DNA from: Actinomucor elegans
Lineage: Eukaryota; Mucoromycota; Mucoromycetes; Mucorales; Mucoraceae
Assembly: GCA_026027325.1 (NCBI GenBank)
Contig: JAMSLZ010000003.1
Coordinates: forward strand, 3,472,001-3,536,000
Length of the DNA stretch: 64,000 nucleotides
Reading direction: 5' to 3'
This document shows, in pieces, positions 12,459-23,100 of the stretch. Each line of letters starts with the position of its first letter. Position 1 is the stretch's first letter. The position numbers were made by a program, and so were the translations under genes. The notes under the pieces are model-generated. The model ran no database searches, was not told where the DNA came from, and worked only from the letters and a program-made list of their open reading frames with translations.

Positions 12459-13028
12459 CCTTAATGGAGGCCCTGGTTCAAAGGAATAAATCTTACAATA
12501 CTATCAAACTCGCTGCTTTTTCAAGATTATCTACAAACAAAAGCCTTAATGTTTGTATAATAGACAGTGTTTTTTTTAAAAAAAAATCGTATTATAATAG
12601 TAAAACTCTCCAAGTTTATATTATCGATATAGTTACTATCACTTTATCAATGTACATTAGGGTTTACATTGCTTAGCATCACACGTTTGCGTTAAAGTAG
12701 GATTGATGTAACACTTGGTCCGGATCTTGTTGGTGAAGATTGAGTATTTAGAAACCAGTATCATTTTTGTAGATATTAGTCGGAAAAATGATGCTGAGCG
12801 CTATCTAATATCATAAGAACAAAGTCTTGGGTTTTCTGGGTATTATTAATTTCACTATTGGACGTACTGCATGCAGGTCAGTATCTACAAAACAAGCTTA
12901 GTGCTTAGCATATTTTCCCACCGCAGCAGTAACACTAACCAATTCAATGGAAAATAACCCGAAGAACTTTCTTCTAATGCAAAATGCGCCACAATGAACT
13001 TTAGTAACACGAAAGCTTATATGAATGG
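12459..13028. other. Spacer between tandem CotH genes
   Basis: About 570 bp with no recognisable gene. It holds the 3' end of CotH gene 1 and the promoter of CotH gene 2. Confidence 0.6.
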
Positions 13029-13036
13029 TATATAAA
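13029..13036 (+). promoter_or_regulatory. TATA box of CotH gene 2
   Basis: TATATAAA, 100 bp upstream of the ATG at 13136. Confidence 0.5.
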
Positions 13037-13135
13037 CCGAGGCTAATTAAAACGGTAAAGATGATAAGAAACTTAAAAAAGATGATCTTTAGAATAATAG
13101 GTACTTTACATTAAAACTAGTTACCCCCAGAAAAC

Positions 13136-15017
13136 ATGGTTTCTAACAAGTGTTTAGCTATACCTGTATTCTTCGCTGCTTTCATCAATGCGCAGCAGCA
13201 AAATATCACCTACAGTATCATCGCATCACCAGCTAGTGCTGACATGTCGGTAGCTGTTGTTGTTGATGGTGTTACTTATCCTCTATCCGCAACCGGAATT
13301 CGCAGCCTAATTTATCAAGGCGAAGCGCCTGCTGCCTCCAATGAGTATCATTACTCGATTCTAGACAGCGCAAAGCAAGTCAATGCTTCGGAATCCTTTA
13401 CACGTCCACCTATTCACAGTAATACCTTGAATGAATTTTTTAATCGTTCTTCCAACAGCCACGAATTAGTAACACTGCCACAAGTGTACGACCCTTTACC
13501 TGTTATGAATCGAATCAAATCAGACTTGCATATCCAGGGTCAAATTCCTACTATGCATATTTGGGGAAATGAGTCAGCTGTAGCTGAGTTGCATGGCAAA
13601 CAGCTTGAAGACTTGGACGTCGAGTTAAACTTGTCATACTACGGGTAATGATGGTCTTCTTGCCGCTATAGATTATTTGCATAAACTCATCATTTAGCTG
13701 TAGCCTAGATAATGTACAAACCTTCGAAAATGTCAAAGTATCATTAGCTGGCCGGAGTTCTCGCTTTATTCCTAAGCTGTCATATGGATTAAAGATGAAG
13801 ACAAAAGGAACTGATAACCTGTTTGGTTATAAAAAGCTGAAATTGCGCGCTCTTGGTATGGACACGACTTATGTACGTGAATATATTGGCTATTCCACAT
13901 TGAGAGCAGTTGGATTACCTGTGAGCGGTTTCTCTTATGTTCGGTAAGGACCTAAAATGTTGTTTATCCATCCACTAGCTTAAATGATATAGTTTGTTTA
14001 TCAACAACAAGCCTGCCGGCCTTTATGGATTGATTGAGACTTTCCAAGATCCTTGGGCTGCAAGTCAATTTGCTAATGGAGACGAAAACTACAAACCAGG
14101 ATTTTTGTATCAAGGTCAAACTCAAGGCATGAATCAAACTGACAGGACACTGTATTCTGATCTGAAGTATTATGGCGAGAATTTAACCGCGTATAGTGCG
14201 GGACAGTACAAGATAAAAGCTGGATATAGTGGAAAAGATGAAACGCCAGAAGATTACACTCGCTTGAAAGAGTTCACCAAGTTTATCAATAGCAGCACAA
14301 AAGATACTACTTTTGAAGAATGGAACAAGCAATTAGACATCGAAGGCTACATTCGCGCGTACGTATCTCTCAACTTCAAGTACATCCATTTTTTTTATTT
14401 TTATTAATCCAACTGCTCTATATAGTATTTCAGTTGAAAACCTCTTGGGCTTTTCTGACTCTTACATGACTTTGGCCAATAACTATTATCTTTACAGCGA
14501 CCCCAACGCCTCAGGTCAAATGATCTACTTTCCCTCTGATTTAGATACTACATTGGGCATTTCTCTGTTCAGATTGGAAGATATTATCAGTGGAAATTAT
14601 AGTGTTTATCCAGGCTTTAGTATTAGGCCTTTGACCACCAAGCTATTTTCCAACCAACAGATGCTGGATGCATACCAGAAGAAGTTAGTTGACCTGACAA
14701 AAGCCTTGATTAATCCCACTATTATGAATCCCTTTATCGATAGCGCTATTAGTATGATTTATCCTGATATTGAATGGGATTATACTTTGCCTGGTTTTGG
14801 CCAATTTCAAACGCCGCCCATTGGCAACGGTGAAACTCCTGACCTCTCAAACCTTCCTTCTTTCTTCCCTGATGGATTGAGAACCAACTGGAGCGAAGTG
14901 CCTCAAACATTCGATTCTGCTTTAAACGGTCCCACCAATTCGGCTACGCTCGAAAGTGTCAAGGGATTTATTCAAAGAAAGAGTGCTGCTATATTGGCAT
15001 TTTATAACCAATCTTAG
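13136..15017 (+). CDS. CotH-family spore-coat/cell-surface protein 2
   Basis: Four exons (13136-13644, 13698-13943, 13993-14358, 14426-15017) encode 570 residues. After a signal peptide (CLAIPVFFAAFINAQ) it follows CotH gene 1 block for block: YQGEAPAASNEYHYSI, IKSDLHIQGQIP, VSLAGRSSRFIPKLSYGLK, KLKLRALGMDTTYVREYIGY, GLPVSGFSYVRLFINNKPAG, GLIETFQDPW, QYKIKAGYSG, ISVENLLGFSDSYM and PSDLDTTLG. The three later introns interrupt the same codons as in gene 1; only gene 1 has the extra intron in its signal peptide. A unique insert (GFGQFQTPPIGNGETPDLS onward) lies before the C-terminus. As in gene 1, there is no hydrophobic GPI tail (it ends AILAFYNQS). The pair arose by tandem duplication. Confidence 0.92.
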
Positions 15018-15516
15018 CTATTTAATTAAAATAAAATACATTTTTAATATCCACGTATACGGTATGAGGATACCTTTAAACATTCCCACCAAGTTTTAGC
15101 TTGCTTTAGATACTAATAATACAAGCTTTAAGAAAAGTATCTCTGTTATACGTACAAGTTATAAATAAGAAGGATTAAATGAGTATCTCAATTGGTAGGA
15201 GTGAATCATATGCCCAACAAAATACCTCAGACGTCCTGGTAGGCGTATTCGCTTACTCTTTTAAGCATAGATTGCTATTCGGATGTGTCATTACAATGAG
15301 TGCTAGAGAGATCTATCCATCATTAAACTGAAACTAGCCAAGGAATGTACAGAGAGCAAATTGGAAGACTAGTAACAAGTTTATACTATAAGTCACTGTA
15401 TTGATCAAAGCCATTATTATTATTATTTAATTTATTAAAAAAAAAATAAGCATGTTGCATTTTGGTCGATCAGCTATAAAAGCCATGTAGTTTATGTAAT
15501 CAAGATTTAATGATGG

Positions 15517-15562
15517 ATAGAGCTCTCCACCAATATTGCTGTCATGTCACATCCACATAGTA
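15517..15562 (+). repeat. Dispersed intergenic motif, copy 4
   Basis: Reads CTCTCCACCAATATTGCTGT then CATGTCACATCCACATAG. It keeps the TCTC-CCAAT-TT-TC-ATGTC-CATC layout with several substitutions. Confidence 0.5.
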
Positions 15563-15682
15563 GTCCTTGCTTAAAATAAGGCGTTACTTTGGTTTAACAA
15601 AGACGAAGGTAGGGCATTTAATTTATCCCTATTTAACTGCACATTGCCAACATTTTCAATAGAGGTGATCTAATGATCAACA

Positions 15683-15723
15683 GATTTCCTAACCCATCCC
15701 GGTAAAATCACACATTTGGTTAG
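15683..15723 (+). repeat. Dispersed intergenic motif, copy 5
   Basis: Reads GATTTCCTAACCCATCCCGG then TAAAATCACACATTTGGTTAG. It resembles copy 2 (GATTTCGACCGATCCCAG ...). It lies about 160 bp from copy 4 in the same orientation. Confidence 0.45.
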
Positions 15724-16895
15724 AAGACTATGTTTAGAAAGAGCTGCTAATTTTAATTGGAGTCTTTGTTGTTTAACTAGGATACTTAAATATCAGTTGA
15801 TTCAAAGACCCTTTTTAAAATATCAAATTATTTTGTGTAGAGAAACTGAAATTCTCTGCAAAAGTTGAAATTGCAGTGTAAAACCGAGTATGGACTTTAA
15901 GCACTTGTACAGTATACAGTGAATTTAATTTTCTTTCAGATGATATACATTTTGTTAAGTGTTTGAAAAAAAAAACTATTTTCATTTGGAGTTACCTATA
16001 ACGTTTCAACTTGAAATAGGTGCATACACTCACAGTAATCTATTTAAGGGCATTCAACATTTTGCTTTGATGTGTTCTAGAACTAGATACAATTGTACAC
16101 TTTGAAGCAATTCCTGTCATAGGGAACTCAAGAGCCAATGGCCAAATCCACAATGGCCAATAGAATACACACATGCTTGATGCAACAACAATAGCGATAT
16201 TACAAAGATATTTGATGATAATATTGATTACAACCTTTCAAAAATACCTGTGCTCAGTTGTTTCCGTGTATCCGAGCATCTGTTATCGCATGATTCATCA
16301 ATCTAAGAATACAATATCTATGTTTATTAAAAGAGTCATCTGAATGTTTCGTGATCTTAACCGAGCTAAAAAAAAAAAAATTGACGGCCATTTTGAAAGA
16401 ACAATCGGCTTTTCCCAAGTTTTAGGGCATCTAAAATACAGTTTAAGATTACACAGAAACGGGTTTGATTTCCATAACAAAATAGTAGAGAAACTTGGTA
16501 CTAACCAAGAGTTAAATGGATATTACACTTTTGAAAACTCTATAGAATTTCATCTGCATATAGATAGTTGCAGATTACGCTCTCTGATTGAATTACAGAA
16601 GGACATCTTAAAGGACATGAAACTACTAGTTATATATAGACCGAGGTAGTACTATTTTCTGATTTGTCCAACCAAAAAGTCTAATATTCTGTATCACTTT
16701 TATTGTTTTTCGTTTGATGTGCTCCTTAACTGCATTATTATATATTTTTTTTATTGAAATGTGCAGATTATGATTATTAGAAGAATAATTCTAGTATGTG
16801 TAATATTTAAGAAGAGAAAAAACTTATACAAGTGTAGTATTAAAGTATGTTGTATAGAGGAGATGAATTAGAAATTAAACGTGTTGATTCTCTAT

Positions 16896-17670
16896 TTAAA
16901 GCAAAAGAGCGACGGCACCAGCAACACCAGCAGCACCAACAAGACCAGCCTTGAGGGAGGAAGCGGCGCTAGTAGGAGAGGGAGAGGCAGAGCCAGAGGC
17001 ATTAGGCTTGGTAGAGTTGGCGGCACCAGATTGAGAAGGAGCAGCACCAGAAGCACCGGGAGAGGGAACAGCAGAGGGAGCAGCAGGAGTGGTGTTGTTG
17101 GAGGTACCAGGAGCAGCACCCATGATGGTAAAGTAGGTACTGTAGGTAGCGCCGTTATTGCTACCGGTCAAAACGAGGACATCTACAAATACATTAATAA
17201 ATAAAAAAAGATCACCTCTTTACTGCTCTTAATAAACTTACAAGAAGGGTTAGTTTCGACAGTAGCGGGGATGTTCCAGTCATAAGTAGGAGGGTTGACG
17301 GGGATAGCAGCAGAGAGAATGTTGGGAATAGCGACATCCAAGTTGGAAGAACCACCCTTCATCAAAGCAATAGTGTTGATGGTAGTAGAAGGATTAACAG
17401 CATCAACAGTCCTGTGATGGTATGAGTATGATGATTTATAGTTGACTTTTATTGTGTATATTTACCATTGAATCTTGAAAGTAGTACCGGCATTGAGAAC
17501 TTGCTAGAAAATCAAATAAAAAAATAATTAGTTGATGAAACCAGTTGAGCTGGTTTACTACTTACACCGAGACTAGGCAAGTTGACAGAAACGCCAGCGG
17601 TGGCAGGAGCAGTTTGAGCGTAAACGGCAGAAGCAACGGCAGAAAGAATAGCAGCAACAGTGAACTTCAT
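16896..17670 (-). CDS. GPI-anchored Kre9/Knh1-like wall protein
   Basis: Exons 17566-17670, 17466-17503, 17242-17411 and 16896-17182 (right to left) encode 199 residues. A signal peptide (MKFTVAAILSAVASAVYA) precedes a Kre9/Knh-type domain with GVSVNLPSLGQVLNAGTTFK, IQWTVDAVNPSTINTIALMK, YDWNIPATVETNPSYVLVLT and TYSTYFTIMG. A low-complexity stalk of Ser, Ala, Pro, Gly and Asn follows. The C-terminal hydrophobic tail KAGLVGAAGVAGAVALLL fits a GPI-attachment signal, so the product is probably anchored at the membrane or wall. Exons 2 and 3 match the 5894 paralogue exactly in length (38 and 170 nt) and intron phase. A TATATA lies about 75 bp upstream (around 17737-17752). The stalk codons are GC-richer than the surroundings. 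Confidence 0.9.
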
Positions 17671-20140
17671 TTTGTTTTACTTAAAGATATAATGAGGAAA
17701 AGAAGGGAAAAAAAGCAGAACAAAAAAAAAGTGTTATTCATTATATATACATTAAAGTAAGTGTAACATCCACCGTGCACAAGAAGATGAACTTTTTCGT
17801 ATTTTTAGATAATCCAATTAACAAATGGAATGGGTGTCTTGAGTGGACCCCACTCCGCTTGACGCTCCTCTTTTTTTATTTTTTATTTCTACAGTAATTG
17901 CTTTTTTTTAATTTATAATATTACTGTCATCATACGTCAATGCCTTTGAAAGCAGCATATCACCCTCTTTAGTAGATATGAGCAATTTTAGCTATGTATT
18001 TAATGTACTATGCTCTTACACACCAAAGTGGAAAGAATGGAAAATCCCCTTGTCCATGTTTCACAGAAGTAAGTAGACTATATAGCTTTATATTCCACGT
18101 GTTTTGTATCCATTCGCGTTGTGCTCATAAGACTCTTTAATAAGAGGAGAACAAAGAATGGTCATTTGCTGCAACTGCGATCATATACTTTCATTATTAA
18201 AGTCTAGTAGGAGTAAGGGATATTGTAGCTTACCCAGGATTGTATTTGTCTTAGGAACCCACACTTTTTTTTCTGAGTTGATACCTTCTCCGCCGAAATG
18301 CTTTGTGAAACTAGTATTGCTGCATGTTTCTTGTTCGAAGGACCAGCATACTCTGCTGTACAGATACAAGTTTATATATTCGATCGCGCGATTTTAAACC
18401 CGCATATACAAGTATAAGTCCACATTGGTTTGCATGGTGATAATTAAAAGATAATATTAGTGCTTTGATTGTGTTACCAGTTACTGTGTCCCAGTGCTAC
18501 GAAAAAACGAAGCAAATATATACAGGCAGTTTGTCAAATACATATCCCCATAAAGAAAAGAATATTGCTCAACTAGTATTTTTGTTATCATTACTGAGCA
18601 TTTAATTACGGCCAGCTTATAGCTAGTACCTTTTTTTTTCGACAAAGTCAGCTATTAAATCAAGAAATTCGTCGCTTTTAATAAGCGAAAGAAAACTTAG
18701 TTGTTTTGATTTATATAGAGGTGACAATCATGTTCAAATCAGTAAATGTCACTGGCGCATTTATTGAACTAAAGTCAAACTGGTGTTGTAATAGGTTCAG
18801 CGTCTCATTCTGAACATGAATTACTACCCTAATGCGACATTAGACCCAGATCGATCGAGATCGCACGCGTCCAACCAAAGAATATGTCATGCTATTTTCC
18901 CAAGCTTAAATATTTCAGACTCAGAGGTAAGATCTGCACCTCAATATTGAAAATGTATTGTAAAAAAGTGAATTTGCTTTTGGATGGTGTTAGTATTTGT
19001 CTAAAGTTGAAAAGAAAACTTTAGATCTAGAGGTTAAAAAAGCTTACAGTTACAGAGTTGTCTCACGCCTTCCTCCTTCAATTGTTAACTATTACTGTTC
19101 CTTCATTGAAAAGAGCATGTTTTGTTTTACATTCTTTCCAAAGTTCAAGTGATTATCTTGGTCTGTTGTAAAGTTAGTCGAGGGTACCCATGGTACTTAT
19201 ATTCAATCATCGCTGCCCCAATAATAGGGCTCACAAGTCAGTAGCAATAGTGATCGTAATATATGTTTGAGCAAACGCCTCAACTAAACGGCCTTTACCA
19301 GAGAAAAACGATGGAAGGCAGCACTGGTATGAACAAGTGAATGATAGCGTATATAGAACAACCATACTTAGTCAGTGCATAGCATTACATAAGCCTCGAG
19401 TATACCGTTTCTTATCTAATGATACTTTCATTTTAATGATACGGCTCTTGTCTATATCTCCAAATGGAGAACTTGCTATACTATATTAAAGTGGAATAAG
19501 CGATCGTCCAGTATTTGAGAATTGTGTGTGGAATTGTTTGTTATATTAAGTTTGGGTTCTGCGCGTATTATACAGTCCCTTGCATTTCTAGAGACAATCG
19601 GTTCCCTTACGGGATTTTGAAGCGATAGAGAGATTCAATAAAATCTGCAGGCCGTTACAATTTCTATTTCATTTGATATTATCCCTCTTTTATCCCTTGC
19701 CCTTTGAGCGATCGAGATATGATTGGAGCAGAGTGGAATTTGTAATTAGATCATTTCGTTGGAATGTTTTAACTGATAGCATATTTATTAACAGTTTGAC
19801 ATGAAACCAAAGGTTGTATGTAAAATGACGAAAAATTAGCGAGTTGGACAGAATAGCCGTGTTGATACAGTTGCTTCTTTGCCCACTACATACAAACTAT
19901 ACAGTCAAAGCTTGTATTTATAGGAATACTCAAAGGAATGGGCATAGATTAATGGGTCAAAAAGAAACTTTCGCCCTAAACTCGGCCAACTCAGGCCTTT
20001 GGTGCTCATATGAATGATCCCCTTATCTTTCCTTGAGCTGTACGGAACATTTATCTTTTTTTTCTTTCTACTATTTGCAGCTTTGTCGCGTCTTTTTTTT
20101 TCTTTCTATCTTTTGTCTATGAAGTAATATAATATTGGAC
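17671..20140. other. 2.5-kb intergenic region upstream of glucan synthase
   Basis: No gene found; short frames at 18158-18397 look random. The region carries the divergent promoters of the GPI-protein gene and the glucan synthase gene. One motif copy lies at 18829-18858. T-rich tracts around 20,050-20,110 precede the glucan synthase TATA box. Confidence 0.5.
18829..18858 (-). repeat. Dispersed intergenic motif, copy 6
   Basis: On the minus strand it reads TCGATCGATCTGGGTC then TAATGTCGCATTAGGG. The TAATGTCGCAT segment is identical to that in copy 13 (around 41,883). Confidence 0.6.
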
Positions 20141-20148
20141 TATATAAA
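20141..20148 (+). promoter_or_regulatory. TATA box of glucan synthase gene
   Basis: TATATAAA, 39 bp upstream of the ATG at 20187 and preceded by a pyrimidine-rich tract. Confidence 0.45.
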
Positions 20149-20186
20149 AATACTGTAGTTTTTCATATAGTATAACAAGTTTCATT

Positions 20187-23100
20187 ATGTCTTTCAATAA
20201 ATCATTGTAAGTTCATTATCAAAAGAAGCATTAATGCAAACACTGATACAATGCCCTTTATTTTATAGTCATGAGCATAATAATACAGATAGTGGTAATA
20301 TACAACACAATATGGCATACCCATTGGGCTAATAATCTCTTGTTTTCACAGCATCTGTTCCAGTTCATCATCAGATCAATGACTTGATACAATCAGACCC
20401 AACTCCTCATTCTATATATGCAGCATTACGAGACACACAACCGCCAGCACAATCGCTAAGCGAATATACGCTCGCCAACACCCTAGGAGAAACTGCGTAC
20501 CCTAACTGGGATATACCTGAAGTGCCAGTTTCATTCCATGATATACACGACATCTTTGTCAATTATGAAAGAAAATACGGTTTCCAACCTGATAATACCC
20601 GGAATATGTATGATCACTTGCTAACAATGTTAAATTCGCGATCGGCACGTATGTCACCCAAACTAGCATTGTGGACTTTGCATGCCGATTATATCGGTGG
20701 AGAGCACGCCAACTACCGAAAATGGTATTTCGCAGCTCATCTAGACCTTGATGATCGACATACGCCACGTCATAGCCCCACAGGTCTTTTAGTAGAAGAA
20801 GCCAAGAGAGAATGGCGAGAACGTATGGAATCAATGACAGACAGTGATCGTGTTGCTCAGCTATCACTTTATTTGTTGATCTGGGGCGAAGCAGCTACTT
20901 TACGATATATGCCCGAGCTACTTTGCTTTATATTCTATATTGCTGAAGGATACCGAGAAAGTATGGACCACCCTGCCAGTCCTCCATTTCTGGAGACTGT
21001 GATCACACCTCTGTACAATTTCGTACGCGATCAAACCTATCAAGTCATCAAAGGTCACTATGTACGCCGTGAAAAAGATCATTGCGATATTGTCGGCTAT
21101 GATGATATCAACCAACTCTTTTGGAATAGACGTTCTATCGCCAAATTGAGACTCAAGCAACAAGACAGCAGTACAGAAATTCAGTTCTTAAAAGACATAC
21201 CCAAAGAGCAGCGCTATCTGGCGTTAGGGCAGGTAGATTGGAATGCTGCTTTTAGAAAAACTTTCTACGAAACTCGGTCTTGGTTCCATTTGCTGACTAA
21301 CTTTTCAAGAGTTTGGATCATGCACGCGTCTTCTTTTTGGTACTATATGGCTGCTAGCGTAGACTTTCTGTATCTAAACAAAAAAAAGCTGAATGGAGGG
21401 GACAATACAATCGATCTGCCTATTAAACTATCCATAGTGGGTCTCGGTGGACTCATCTCTATCCTTATCATGATAGCAGCAACCATGGCAGAATTCAGGT
21501 ATTTAAAGCTATCGCTACAAGCAACGCGTATTTTGCTTACGCGTTTGATGGTTCTGTTTTTACTGGGATGCTGCCACGTCGCATGCACGACTTATATCAT
21601 CAAGTTTGATCAGACCAGTAAACTCGCACTCATATTGGCATCTTGTCAACTAGGTGTTGGGGCTCTCATATCCATCGCTTTAGCAATTGTGCCTTCTGCA
21701 AACTTGTTCCATCGCCAAAACTCAAGCCATCACCTGTCCTGTAAAACATTTACTGCCAATTTCCCCAAGCTGGTGAGCGATGATCGCTTTCTGTCTATTC
21801 TGATGTGGATTTGTGTTTTTAGCTGCAAGTTTCTAGAAACTTACTTTTTCCTAGCCCTGTCATTCCGTGATGCTCTTTCAGTCACGACATTGATGCAACT
21901 GAATAACTGTAGTGCCGATCCGCTTCTTGGTCGCTGGTTGTGTGCCATTATGCCTGTATTAACAACCGTCTTAATGTTTTCGGTTGAGTTGGTTCTTTTC
22001 TTCCTGGATACATACCTGTGGTATGTGATATGGAACACAATCTTTTCTGTGTCTCAATCTATGCGTTTGGGTATCTCTATCATGACATCTTGGAAACAAC
22101 TGTTTGCCAAAGTACCCAGTAATATGTTTTCCAAGGTCACTGCTACAAAAGAGTTTGTTTCAGTCCATCTTCGCCGTATGGCTTGCTCTCAGATGTGGAA
22201 TGCTATTATTATTTCCATGTACAGGGACCATTTACTATCAGCTACCAATCTCCAATCACTGCTTTATCAAGTTCAGGTGGATGAAGACAAGGATGGCATC
22301 ATTAAGCGAGAACTTCAAGCACCGGCCATCTTTGATCCTACGATACCATTTAAAATGAAGGATTACTTTCCTCAGTACTCGGAGGCCGAACGGAGATTAT
22401 CATTCTTTGCTCAAAGTCTGTCTACTGAAATCCCATTACCCTGTTCAGTTCAAAAAATGCCGACTTTTACAGTATTCACACCTCATTATTCCGAGAAGAT
22501 GCTGCTCTCTTTGCGTGAGATCATCCGTGAAGAAGACTCGACTACACGTGTCACTCTATTGGAATATCTTAAGCGTTTACATCCTACTGAATGGAACAAT
22601 TTTGTCAAGGATACCATGTTTATAGCAGAAGAAAGCGATATACCTTTCAAGCCTTCAGAAAAAGACGACTTGCCGTTCTATTGCATTGGGTTCAAATCCT
22701 CTGCCCCTGAATATACACTTCGCACACGAGTATGGGCCTCCCTTCGTGCTCAGACACTCTACCGTACGATCAATGGATTCATGAACTATGCTCGCGCTTT
22801 AAAAATCCTTCATCGTATTGAAAATCCTGATTTAAATGACCCTACTCCTTTGCAATCACATACCTTGGATGATGACACAGTGGAAGGAAGTGATAATGAA
22901 ACTGATGCAGAAACATACACGGATAGAAAGAAAGAGACTGAGACATTGTTGGATTCCATTGCCAATCAAAAATTTAGGTTTTTGGTGGCTATGCAACGCT
23001 ATGCTAAATTTAACGAAGAGGAGGCTGCCAACTGTGAATTTCTTTTGACAGAGTATCCTCACCTTCAAATTGCTTATATCGACGAAGAAATCGATCCAGA

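Larger units (their letters stand above)
15018..16895. other. Intergenic region with two dispersed-motif copies
   Basis: No gene could be supported. A 101-codon open frame at 16344-16649 has no recognisable features. Motif copies lie at 15517-15562 and 15683-15723. Confidence 0.5.

Noticed and set aside
16344..16649. 101-codon open frame on the plus strand
   Set aside because: It has no signal peptide, domain or biased codons, its start lies in an A-rich stretch, and there is no promoter-like context. It is probably a chance frame in AT-rich DNA, though an orphan gene cannot be fully excluded.
16881..17204. 107-codon plus-strand Arg/Gly/Ser-rich frame
   Set aside because: It is the antisense shadow of the Ser/Ala/Pro stalk of the GPI-anchored protein. 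The minus-strand product has a signal peptide, matched exons and a GPI tail.
18158..18397. 79-codon plus-strand frame with an antisense partner
   Set aside because: Both strands are open over the same bases and neither has a recognisable feature. Likely chance.
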